From Bremia lactucae (taxonomy: Eukaryota > Oomycota > Peronosporomycetes > Peronosporales > Peronosporaceae), in assembly GCF_004359215.1 (NCBI RefSeq), contig NC_090627.1, positions 492,464 through 503,271 on the forward strand: a stretch of DNA of 10,808 nt, in the 5' to 3' direction. How positions within the stretch are numbered: position 1 is the first letter of the stretch; the number at the start of each line of letters is the position of its first letter. The notes under the pieces are model-generated. The model worked only from the letters and a program-made list of their open reading frames with translations. It was not told the origin of the DNA and did no database searches. The position numbers and the translations under genes are program-made. Of this stretch, positions 1 through 6,690 are shown in pieces.

Positions 1-31
1 ACATCTTTCCGCGGGATTGGCGTTTGCGCCG

Positions 32-70
32 GTATGGTCGCCGTGTTCAGCTTATTATAAGCATGAACCA
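32..70 (-). repeat. 39 bp inverted repeat, copy 1 (inside RT)
   Basis: On the minus strand this encodes the RT piece VVHAYNKLNTATI. The same 39 bases occur in opposite orientation at 1576-1614 with one mismatch (base 57 here). The partner lies between gag and protease of the same element. Confidence 0.95.
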
Positions 71-512
71 CGCGCCATCCACCTGTGGCTTTACGCACAC
101 AAAAGGTCGGGCTGCAGTGAGGCGATTTGCTCTCACGCACATGTCCCGCCTTGGCTCGTTTGTCGAAGAACTCATCGATATAATCGACTTGTTCTTTCGG
201 CAACGGCCATTGCCTGGTCACACAATACTTGGTGCCAGGTTCGAGGTCTATCTCGTGCCCGATGCCCCTATCTGCTGGTAGGCGGCTCGGCACTTCTTCT
301 GGGAACACATCACGATGTTTCCACAGAACCTCAAAGAACGGACTGTCTCTCAAGGCATCCCAGCCTTGAGCAGCGTACCGCTTCTTTTTGTCCGTTTCTA
401 GGACGCTCTCGTCCATTGTGGACGACGAGCAGCAGTCCACCAAGTTCTCTTCTGGAACTGACGTGACTATTTCGTGGATCTTTCCTTCCTCTGATTTGGC
501 AAGGAACAGAAT

Positions 513-539
513 CCACGACATCTCCAAGAGATGTCGTGG
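513..539. repeat. Perfect hairpin, 12 bp arms, 3 nt loop
   Basis: CCACGACATCTC (513-524), loop CAA, then its exact reverse complement (528-539). The right arm also recurs directly at 669-680, so the motif is present three times in the linker. Confidence 0.95.
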
Positions 540-552
540 GATCTGGGAGCAA

Positions 553-599
553 CTCAACTGAGGATGCCTCCGCAATTGATGGAGGCATCCTCAGTTGAG
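553..599. repeat. Perfect hairpin, 19 bp arms, 9 nt loop
   Basis: CTCAACTGAGGATGCCTCC (553-571) is followed by loop GCAATTGAT and the exact reverse complement (581-599). This is the longest perfect stem with a short loop found in the window, and it sits inside the larger 460-732 fold-back. Confidence 0.97.
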
Positions 600-617
600 G
601 TGCTCCGGCAAGTCTTT

Positions 618-677
618 AAATCTGCCGAGGAGATAGTAAATCTGCGGAGGAGATAGTAAATCTCCCGGAGATGTCGT
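618..677. repeat. 20 bp tandem repeat, 2 good units and 1 degenerate
   Basis: Units 618-637 (AAATCTGCCGAGGAGATAGT) and 638-657 differ by one base. A third unit (658-677) starts AAATCT and then diverges into the right arm of the fold-back. Confidence 0.85.
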
Positions 678-908
678 GGGATCTGTTCCTTGCCAAATGA
701 GAGAAAGGAAAGATAAACAAAATAGTGACGGACTCGAACACCTCGTCCGTAGGCCCGTCCTCTTTATTAGGGACTCGTATAGACGTGCCTTTGATCGTCC
801 TTATCTGTCGGGTACTCGTTCTTCGAGTCACCACGACCTTTTTCTGGGAAGAGTGTACCGTTGCTCTACTGGCTAACGCACCCTTCCAACCGCGCCAAGC
901 TCCAGGCA

Positions 909-1507
909 CTATGCAGGCTCATGCAACGCTTGACTTCCTGCTAGCTCGCCGTCTACTGCCACAGGCTCTCGGCTCTGTGCAGGACATTCGAACGCATGAC
1001 TACTTGTCACCTTCTTTTTCACTACCCCAAAATCCACGAGAAAGGTAGGAATTGATGACGTTTGACATCCCGTCAACGCTTCCTCACCTGTGTTTGACAC
1101 GACATCAGTTGCATACGCCTCTCGCAGGAGCGCATCCTTTCCGGTGACCTGCGTAGAGCTCGCAACTGGGCGTGTACGCCAGTCTATCCATGGTTGGTAC
1201 TTTGCCAACCATGGCATGCCTAGGATGAGGTCACATGGACTCTCTATTCCTAGCACTGTGAACTTTTCTTTGCAAGAGAAGTCACTAAAGCTGATGGGGA
1301 GTTCTATCTGAACTCCCTCAGACTTAACGAGCGCGCCGTTCGCTAAACGAACGGTCGCCTCTTCTCGCTTACCATCCTGGCAAAGCGACTTAAACATCAC
1401 CGGTCTCTTTCTTAGAGCCGCGAGTTTTACAAACTTTATGATGCACCCGAATCCACTAGGAGGGTCATCACCTGGCCATAGCCTCTTACTTGAGCGCTAT
1501 AGACCAG
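909..1507 (-). pseudogene. Gypsy retropepsin (aspartic protease) domain, frameshifted at the active site
   Basis: The minus strand from 1507 reads LVYSAQVRGYGQVMTLLVDSGAS; DSGAS (1439-1453) is the retropepsin active-site loop that supplies the catalytic Asp. A TAA follows at once. The homologous frame resumes one base off as KFVKLAALRKRPVMFKS and is open to 909, including VRLANGALVK, FTVLGIESPCDLILG and MPWLAKYQPWIDW, which close the protease fold in this family. The frame then stops at 909 after ALHEPA. Linker sequence appears to continue in another frame down to 616 (TDEVFESVTILFIFPFSH). At least one deletion and one nonsense change are therefore visible. On a functional element this domain would process the Gag-Pol polyprotein; this copy could not make it from one frame. 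Confidence 0.88.
1188..1214. repeat. Perfect hairpin, 10 bp arms, encoding the protease PWLAKYQPW motif
   Basis: CCATGGTTGG (1188-1197), loop TACTTTG, CCAACCATGG (1205-1214). On the coding (minus) strand this inverted repeat encodes PWLAKYQPW, the conserved end of the protease domain, so structure and protein motif coincide. Confidence 0.95.
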
Positions 1508-1575
1508 CAGGGTTGAGGTCCGAAATTTCGAGACCTCAGGGACTATGCTACCCATTTGTTCCACGACTCTGAACT

Positions 1576-1614
1576 TGGTTCATGCTTACAATAAGCTGAA
1601 CACGGCGACCATAC
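1576..1614 (+). repeat. 39 bp inverted repeat, copy 2 (backward RT fragment in the gag-PR spacer)
   Basis: Reading the plus strand gives GTTCATGCTTACAATAAGCT and onward, the same bases that encode VVHAYNKLNTATI in RT on the other strand at 32-70. It interrupts the 150 bp spacer between the gag stop and the protease. Element transcripts containing both copies could pair over 38 of 39 bases. Confidence 0.95.
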
Positions 1615-1655
1615 AGGGGTAGATTCAGAGACCGCTTCAGTAGAGCATCCTGCCC

Positions 1656-2340
1656 CTACTGCGCTCCTGCATTTCCCGACCCCTCAGTGGCTGATGCAGA
1701 GCTCATGCGTCTCGCACGCTTGCTCTTGCCATCGCCTTTTTGGAAGGGAGTCCTCTTGCTGGGCGTCTTCGCCCCAGCAGGGACCCTGGCATAGCAGCGA
1801 GCCATCATATGGCCGCGCTTGCCGCATTTGTTAAAGACCACGTCTGCATTGCCCAACTCCATAGGAGTAGCATCTGTCCTCTCCGCCGACGGCTTATACC
1901 AAGCTGTCGCCGAGGCACTGTTGTAGGATTGCTCCTCAACTAAGGCAATTTGGATTGCCTCTTCCATCGCCGAAAGCCCACTCTGAGGCCTTCCCGCGGT
2001 GCGACATGGCGTACGACACCATCCGGCTGCGTCCTCGATGAGCTGCGGAATCGGACCTACGGTTATGGACGCCGACAGCGAGCGCATATCCTCCACATAC
2101 TCTTGCAGAGATCGCTTCGCGTGTCGCGCTCAAAAGAAGCGCCCTGATGCGGCCGGGCGGAGACCTCAACAGTCCTGTTGAGAGCCTCGCTCCGATCCTG
2201 CTCATGCCTCAGCTCATCCTGAATCTGAGGGGCAGACTCTTCCGCAGCATGGCCCTGTGCCTCAGACGCGGCCGTCCGCTGTCCGAGCACGAATGCCTCA
2301 AACTGCTCCAACTGAGCAACATGTTCCTCAGGAGGACTAC
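1656..2340 (-). pseudogene. Gypsy gag (capsid/nucleocapsid) remnant
   Basis: Two minus-strand frames together look like Gag. From about 2340 to 2090 there is a charged, Gln/Glu-rich N-terminal part (EEHVAQLEQFEAFVLGQ, then QIQDELRHEQDRSEALNRT), probably helical. After a frame change the capsid C-terminal part follows (LQEYVEDMRSLSASITVG, AMEEAIQIALVEEQSY, ATPMELGNADVV). Next is the nucleocapsid finger FNKCGKRGHMMARC and a basic tail (KTPSKRTPFQKGDGKSKR) ending at 1656. Spacing matches CX2CX4HX4C, but the first Cys is Phe (TTT, 1833-1835), so zinc binding is probably lost. The part between the N-terminal helix and LQEYVEDM looks short for a Gag, suggesting an internal deletion. No good ATG start is visible. 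Confidence 0.85.
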
Positions 2341-2487
2341 CCAGGAGCCTGGCCAGGGTTTTTCACCAAGTCCCTATGCTACAAGCCCTGCCACCTCCCG
2401 ATGATGTTTGGAGAGGTGGGGAAAATGACCCAATCAATATTGAGGCTCATCGTCACGTATACACGCAAAGATGCGGGTCGTGGGAAG

Positions 2488-2504
2488 TATTTCAAGTGCT
2501 ACCA
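2488..2504 (-). other. Candidate primer-binding site of element A
   Basis: Two bases inside the LTR end the minus strand reads TGGTAGCACTTGAAATA. A TGG start just after the 5' LTR is what complementarity to a tRNA 3' CCA end requires. The tRNA was not identified. Confidence 0.5.
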
Positions 2505-2506
2505 AG

Positions 2507-3026
2507 TGTAGGCGGCACGTCGTAATGCGGCTACGCTCTACTTAGACACACACCCTAGCCCAGCGAGAAAGCGGTTTAAACAGCTTCTATTGCGTGCAGT
2601 GAGGTAGTTGCGGTGGGCGCGTTAGCTAGCTCACCCAACGCACTAAGTACTTTGGTTAAGTGTCGTCACGGGAGCGGTAATCCGGCTCCTCGTGCGCACT
2701 TACCAAGTAGGGAGTAGTTTTCGGACTGATTTTTATGTAATCGGATTCGATATAAATCCTGTTTTAAACAATCATATTTGCCATCTCTGTAGATATGCAC
2801 TGATATGTACTGCGAGCGTATTATTCTAAATACCTTGTATCTTGGATGAGCTAGCCGTCATCCCCGTTAATGTATATGCCCTCATGTCCATCACATTGTC
2901 ACAATGTGAACCACAGCTTTGTGGTGGGTCTAATTACTTCACTTTAAGAAATTGACCACCCCCTTAGGGACACAAAATGTTCTTCATCGGGGATTGTGTA
3001 CCATAGGGCAACTTTAGCCCGTTAAA
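2507..3026 (-). repeat. LTR of family A (5' LTR of the left element)
   Basis: Read on the minus strand it aligns along its length with the solo LTR at 8557-9108 in opposite orientation. Shared blocks include AAGTGCGCACGAGGAG, GGATTACCGCTCCCGTGACG and ACGGGCTA near the start. It ends GCCTACA, as the solo copy does. The first two bases are TT where the solo copy has the canonical TG, a decay mark. Only 5' LTR and primer-site sequence separates it from gag, which fixes its orientation. Confidence 0.9.
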
Positions 3027-3228
3027 GTAGATAGAAGATCGTTGCGTAGGAATTTTACATATAATACTTTACTTTTTCTTTGTTCTAAAGCCTATTTGGT
3101 AGGTAAGACTACTTAGCTACCTGTAATCTTCCTCTGCACGTCATGTACGTGAGTTAACCGAGCCACATCACCTTCATTGAAATCAGTGTAGGTTGTCTTT
3201 GTATACAAGCAAAGGATGCCCCGTTGCA
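3027..3228 (+). repeat. Fragment of family B LTR (3' portion)
   Basis: The part from about 3090 matches the sense strand of the LTR at 9122-9565: shared CTTCCTCTGCACGT, TGTACGTGA and the end GCCCCGTTRCA (CA at 3227-3228). The 5' portion is missing and the fragment abuts the family A LTR directly, as expected if element A inserted into an older family B LTR or if a rearrangement joined them. Confidence 0.7.
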
Positions 3229-3474
3229 TATAGTGCCTCTTGCGCACCGCCCAATCGTGTCTTGTCACGATTGGCGGGGTTGATTTAAGCTTAAATCAAC
3301 CAATCAACAGAGTATTGTCTTGTTGCCCCAATATTACCAAATTTGGTAATATTGGAACTATTACGTCAAAATTAATAAAAGTTAATAATTTTGTACGTCT
3401 TTATTTATTTCCTCTATTTTTATTAATTAATCCTCCTATTGATAACATATTTATGTAATGGACACCCCGTTACA
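3229..3474. repeat. LTR-like remnant with three consecutive large palindromes
   Basis: The segment ends CCCCGTTACA (3465-3474), the terminus used by family B LTRs here. It contains an inverted repeat at 3251-3274 (9 bp arms CCAATCGTG, loop TCTTGT), a perfect 24 bp palindrome at 3278-3301 (half site GGTTGATTTAAG) and a perfect 28 bp palindrome at 3328-3355 (half site CCAATATTACCAAA). An AT-rich tail follows. Orientation and family are unresolved, and no target duplication was found. A short open frame here (3240-3458) only reads through the palindromes. Confidence 0.65.
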
Positions 3475-3626
3475 ACTGGCATCTCCTTTACGCAACGTGT
3501 CACTAATGTTGGCACTTCAAAGTGGGCACTTGAGACAAGGTGAAATTAGGCGGCACGTGTTTAGTCGTATGGATCATGCGACACTCATACATGATGCGCA
3601 AGCGCCAATCATTGTGCTATCAACAA
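3475..3626. other. Unassigned spacer
   Basis: Ordinary-looking sequence between the LTR remnant and the inverted repeat arm. An 82-codon frame (3458-3706) crosses it, but its ATG lies in the LTR terminus and its end in the repeat arm. I recognise no domain and do not call it a gene. Confidence 0.5.
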
Positions 3627-3845
3627 ATCCTTTCTATTTGCAGTACGATATAAAGCTTAACAAAGAAAAGGCAATTCTCGTCTCAAAAGAATCTGTGTGC
3701 TCATAATTGGAAAAAGTCCGCTACAAAAGTCGCTTTTTGTTCAATATAAAACGAGCATGTTGTATGATGAGCTCGTAGTGACTCTCCTCCGCAATCCTGC
3801 CTCGATGCCGTTGTTATGCGTCTCATTTGTGCATGTTTACACTAT
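3627..3845 (+). repeat. Inverted repeat arm 1 (~219 bp), upstream of the oxidase gene
   Basis: Aligns with the reverse complement of 4208-4423 over its whole length with many substitutions and small indels. Anchors are CCTTTCTAT, TGCAGTACG, TATAAAGCTTAAC, AGAATCTGTG, TAGTGACT and TTTGTGCA, in the same order. The arms are clearly related but old. They are separated by 362 bp in which no gene was recognised. No domain or terminal motif identifies the element type. Confidence 0.85.
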
Positions 3846-4163
3846 GTAAAACAGGATTGAAACACATATTTCTCATCGACAAAGGGCTTATCAAAGAAAA
3901 AAATAAATGTGATCGTCTCAGAAGTGTTAAACTCGATCATGCATTGAATTCTCATTATACTTATTTTCTAATAGCAACTAGCTCAACATCTCTTTTTATG
4001 ATTAAATTACGACTTTGAGGTGTTAATGTCAATTCTGCTTTGTTTGCTGGACACGAATTCAAGTTGCATGATCTAAAGGTGTAACACCACCATTAAATGA
4101 TTCAAAATTTTAGGAATGGTGTCAGCCCTACAATATTCGAAAATTGGGTCTGTGGCTCTCTTG

Positions 4164-4182
4164 ACAATCCTTTCCAATTCTG
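4164..4182 (+). repeat. Direct repeat copy 1 (19 bp)
   Basis: ACAATCCTTTCCAATTCTG recurs at 4490-4509 with one extra base and otherwise identical. The pair brackets the 307 bp that contains arm 2 of the inverted repeat. Confidence 0.8.
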
Positions 4183-4207
4183 ACGTAGATTCTACGTAGC
4201 TTCCCGG

Positions 4208-4423
4208 TAGTATAAAAAGTGCACAAAGGAGACGCATTACCAACGGTATCAATGCAGAAATGCGGAGGAGTCACTATACACATCCTCGTTTCATGTTAAA
4301 TTACAAGCGACATTTGTAGCAAAACTTTTTCATTTATGAGCCGTGCACAGATTCTGTTTTTTTTGGGACGAGAAAATGCCTTTTCTTCGTTAAGCTTTAT
4401 ACCGTACTGCATATAGAAAGGAT
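4208..4423 (-). repeat. Inverted repeat arm 2 (~216 bp), oxidase promoter region
   Basis: Reverse-complement partner of 3627-3845. It ends about 170 bp before the oxidase ATG and contains a TATA-like GTATAAAAAG on the plus strand (4210-4219). It may be a decayed non-autonomous fold-back transposon or an inverted duplication of flanking DNA; the sequence does not decide. Confidence 0.85.
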
Positions 4424-4489
4424 CGCATAGTTTTGGTCATCAAATCTTTGTCTATGGTGCTTGTCAGCTGCTCGTGAAATATAAGAGTT

Positions 4490-4509
4490 ACAATCCTTTC
4501 CACATTCTG
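4490..4509 (+). repeat. Direct repeat copy 2 (20 bp)
   Basis: ACAATCCTTTCCACATTCTG, matching 4164-4182 apart from one inserted base. Either a shared promoter element or the scar of an insertion or duplication around arm 2. Confidence 0.8.
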
Positions 4510-4541
4510 TCAAAATGTTGTCGACAGCATGCGTAAGAAGA

Positions 4542-4555
4542 TTCATTATCAATTT
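4542..4555 (+). promoter_or_regulatory. Initiator-like start-site element for the oxidase gene
   Basis: TTCATTATCAATTT lies 39 bp before the ATG. It resembles the oomycete initiator core (TCATT, a short spacer, CAWTTT) but with a spacer one base shorter. The position suits a short 5' leader. Match is by eye. Confidence 0.5.
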
Positions 4556-4594
4556 GTCGCACCCTGTCGAAGTCTCCGGCGTCTTTAATCGTCA

Positions 4595-6154
4595 ATGGGC
4601 TTTACCTTACTAGCTGTCGTAGTATGTACGGCAACGATTGGAGTTTCACGTGCAACAGTGGTACTAAGTCCCAAATCTTTTCAGCAAACAAACCAATTGC
4701 AGGCTTTTAAAAGCTGTATGAACAACGTTGATGTCGAAGTCGATGTTTTCCAAAACACTGTCACAGTCGACTTGAATTTCTTCGTGGATGGGTCGCCGCT
4801 TTACGAGCATTACGCCACGGGTCCTAAAGCCCGTATTGACCGCAAACCGTTGGGTGTATTCTTCGCAAAATCAGAGGATGACGTCGTCCGGGCTGTCACC
4901 TGCTCAGTGAGTTCGGGTCTTGCCCCAGTGCCTCGAAGTGGTGGTCACTCTTATGAGGTGTTATCATCCATGGACGGCTCATTGGTAATTGATATAGCCG
5001 ACATGAATAGCGTGTGCATCGTATCTGAAAATCACGAAGAAGGTTCGGCTTTGGTCAATGTTGAGGCTGGAGCTCGTCTGGGATGGCTCTACACCAATCT
5101 TGACTCTCTTGGAGGCTACAACTTCAATGCTGGCTCTTGTCCGAGTGTAGGCATCGGTGGCCACATTTCCGGCGGTGGCTACGGCATGGTAAGTCGGCAG
5201 TATGGGTTGGCTGCTGACCAAACGTACGAAATGCGGGTGGTCTTGTACAATGGTACCGTGGTGACGGCATCGTCTTTTGAAAATGTAGACCTATTTTGGG
5301 CCATGCGTGGTGGAGGTGCTGGCTCGTTCGGCATTGTTACGCTATATACCATAAAAGTTTACAAGGTTCCAAAGGTTACTGTCTTTAGTCTGCTGTTCGA
5401 CGTTGCTGTACGTGGTCAGGTAATTCGTTCGTATATGGATTACTTCCTGACTGCTGATTCCAAGATCACGACGCTACTCAGTATCGATGTCAGAAGTGCT
5501 CGCATAGTTGGCCAGTACCTTGGCTCTCAGATGGAGCTTGATACAATGCTCAACGAGTCTGGTATACTTATTGACGGTGGCTTGAGACGGATAGACCGTC
5601 GGGACAACTGCTCGCAGCTCGCAGTCAAGGCGTACATCTGGGTGGGTACTTGCGACGATTTGAGCTCCCTTACCGTTCCCACCCACCTGACGTTAAAAGA
5701 CAAAAGCTATATCAAAATTAAGGGTGGCTACTCCAACTCAAAAATCGATGATAATGGCATACTGACTGCTTTGAACTGGATCGATAAACTTCCAAATACT
5801 TCGTCGACATTTTTACAATTCGAGGCGTACGGAGGCGTCTTCACTACACAGAAAAACGACATGACCCCATGGGCGCATCGAAACGCAATGTGGTCGGTGC
5901 AAATTGTCGGCGATGCCATCACGGCTAAGCCTGAGAATTCTCCGTCCAATGAGTGGATTCGCGGCATTGCCAACGCACTGGACAAATACTTGGACGGAGG
6001 AAACTATCAAAATTATTGCGATCTTGACTTGGGCAGCGACTTTGGGCAGCGCTACTGGGGTGCTGAGAATTTTGGCCGCCTTCGTCAAATAAAGGCGCAC
6101 TATGACCCACTTAATATTTTCCATAGTGCCCAGTCTATTCCGCTTCCATCGTAA
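4595..6154 (+). CDS. Secreted FAD-linked oxidase, berberine-bridge-enzyme-like (BBE-like)
   Basis: A 519-residue intronless protein. Residues 1-20 form a signal peptide (hydrophobic core, likely cut after VSRA). An FAD-binding PCMH domain follows (about 83-258): RSGGHSYE gives His118 and GSCPSVGIGGH gives Cys182, at the places where bicovalent members of the family attach FAD. GGGYGMVSRQYGLAAD and FWAMRGGGAGSFGIVT continue the FAD fold. A substrate-domain motif FEAYGG is at 409-414, and the C-terminal BBE segment (YWGAENFGRLRQIK, YDPLNIF, QSIP) is intact. Four N-glycosylation sequons (Asn219, 320, 338, 401) fit secretion. Length and domain order are normal, with no frame breaks. Known relatives oxidise oligosaccharides, alcohols or alkaloids using O2 and release H2O2. 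Substrate is unknown here; carbohydrate oxidation outside the cell is an inference. The ATG is chosen because it opens the signal peptide. Confidence 0.95.
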   Translation: MGFTLLAVVVCTATIGVSRATVVLSPKSFQQTNQLQAFKSCMNNVDVEVDVFQNTVTVDLNFFVDGSPLYEHYATGPKARIDRKPLGVFFAKSEDDVVRAVTCSVSSGLAPVPRSGGHSYEVLSSMDGSLVIDIADMNSVCIVSENHEEGSALVNVEAGARLGWLYTNLDSLGGYNFNAGSCPSVGIGGHISGGGYGMVSRQYGLAADQTYEMRVVLYNGTVVTASSFENVDLFWAMRGGGAGSFGIVTLYTIKVYKVPKVTVFSLLFDVAVRGQVIRSYMDYFLTADSKITTLLSIDVRSARIVGQYLGSQMELDTMLNESGILIDGGLRRIDRRDNCSQLAVKAYIWVGTCDDLSSLTVPTHLTLKDKSYIKIKGGYSNSKIDDNGILTALNWIDKLPNTSSTFLQFEAYGGVFTTQKNDMTPWAHRNAMWSVQIVGDAITAKPENSPSNEWIRGIANALDKYLDGGNYQNYCDLDLGSDFGQRYWGAENFGRLRQIKAHYDPLNIFHSAQSIPLPS

Positions 6155-6690
6155 GATGTTTTTTCGAGTTTTTGTAAGAGATTATACGACCCCACATTCA
6201 TTTTATCTTCTACATTTGTCTTGCATAGTTGATATTAGCATTGCTAGAAAGAGGGTGCCTTATGAAAATGTGGGCATGACCAGCAAGATTTTAAATACGC
6301 ATAGGCAGCTTGACGCCAATCGAGCTGAAGACATTATTCTGCTACTTGTGGTGCCTACATTTAGTGTTTTTTGCCCGCCGTTTAGAGCATAGTTCGTTCC
6401 CAACTATTTTTAAATCTCTTAATGCAGTGGTGCGGCCTGACAATCAGCGCGAATAATTAAACGGATTTTTATGGAAGAGGGACTCTTCCCTGTTGTCAAA
6501 ATGGAATGAGATTTAATTAGATTTCACGATAAAAATATTCGAAATTGCAGCCGTGTCAAATATTAATTTATATTTTATCAAATAAGACCCGTCGTCGAAG
6601 ATATACATAACAAAAAGCTGAAGCTGATAAATTCAGCCTGCAGATGAATAATTTATGCAATTTCACTGTATTTTATTTCCTTTCTTCAAT
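6155..6690. other. Spacer between convergent genes
   Basis: AT-rich 536 bp holding the 3' ends of the plus-strand oxidase gene and the minus-strand F-BAR gene. No RNA gene, LTR or credible reading frame seen; a 96-codon frame starting inside the oxidase is out of frame and unrecognisable. The only structure is the hairpin at 6473-6489. Confidence 0.6.
6473..6489. repeat. Perfect hairpin in the convergent spacer (7 bp arms, 3 nt loop)
   Basis: GGAAGAG, loop GGA, CTCTTCC, nearly midway between the two convergent stop codons. It could influence 3' end formation of either transcript, but there is no T-tract and no independent support. Confidence 0.5.

Larger units (their letters stand above)
1..575 (-). 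pseudogene. Gypsy pol fragment: start of reverse transcriptase, cut by the window edge
   Basis: One minus-strand frame stays open from about 575 to the left edge, about 190 codons. It reads through LLEMSWILFLAKSEEGK, then a block with FFEVLWKHRDVFPEEVPS, HEIDLEPGTKY and WPLPKEQVDYIDEFF, and then the first RT motifs (SPHCSPTFCVRK, GGWRVVHAYNKLNTATI, PIPRKD). In Ty3/Gypsy pol this is the segment from just before RT into its first conserved blocks; the catalytic YxDD block would lie off the left edge. This stretch has no internal stop and is the best preserved part of the element, but upstream pol and gag are broken, so it is called a pseudogene. It is separated from the protease by a linker that is itself an inverted repeat. 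Confidence 0.9.
460..732. repeat. Fold-back segment in the PR-RT linker (arms 460-525 and 667-732)
   Basis: 480-525 and 667-712 are reverse complements with about four differences in 46 bases (shared core ATTTGGCAAGGAACAG). Weaker similarity continues outward to about 460 and 732. Read from opposite strands the arms give related peptides (LFLAKSEEGKI in the pol frame; LFLAK then EKGKI on the other). The enclosed 140 bp holds two smaller perfect hairpins and a 20 bp tandem repeat, so the segment is a nested fold-back. Confidence 0.9.
1..3026 (-). mobile_element. Decayed Ty3/Gypsy LTR retrotransposon (element A), 5' half
   Basis: Read on the minus strand the order is LTR, primer-binding site, gag with a zinc-knuckle remnant, aspartic protease, linker, then the start of reverse transcriptase. 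PR before RT is usual for the LTR retrotransposons; the protease ending (LGMPWLAKYQPWIDW) and the RT start (SPHCSPTFCVRKATGG, then WRVVHAYNKLN) identify the Ty3/Gypsy superfamily. RNase H, integrase and the 3' LTR lie beyond the left edge. Frameshifts, in-frame stops and a lost zinc ligand show that this copy is not autonomous. The paired target duplication cannot be checked because the other end is outside the window. Confidence 0.93.

Noticed and set aside
17..466. Plus-strand 149-codon frame and other plus-strand frames in 1-2511
   Set aside because: They lie antisense to recognisable RT, protease and gag reading frames and have no domain of their own.
725..1048. Plus-strand 107-codon frame with a hydrophobic stretch
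   Set aside because: Antisense to the pol linker; its start overlaps the inverted pol copy, which explains the resemblance to coding sequence.
3240..3458. 72-codon frame
   Set aside because: Composed of the palindromes and AT-rich tail of an LTR remnant; starts from a non-ATG codon.
3458..3706. 82-codon frame starting with ATG
   Set aside because: The ATG is inside the LTR terminus and the end lies in a non-coding inverted repeat arm; no recognisable domain.
3827..4018. 63-codon frame
   Set aside because: AT-rich, starts in the repeat arm, low-complexity composition and no similarity known to me.
5474..6124. Several minus-strand frames of 61-103 codons inside the oxidase gene
   Set aside because: Shadows of a well supported plus-strand gene.
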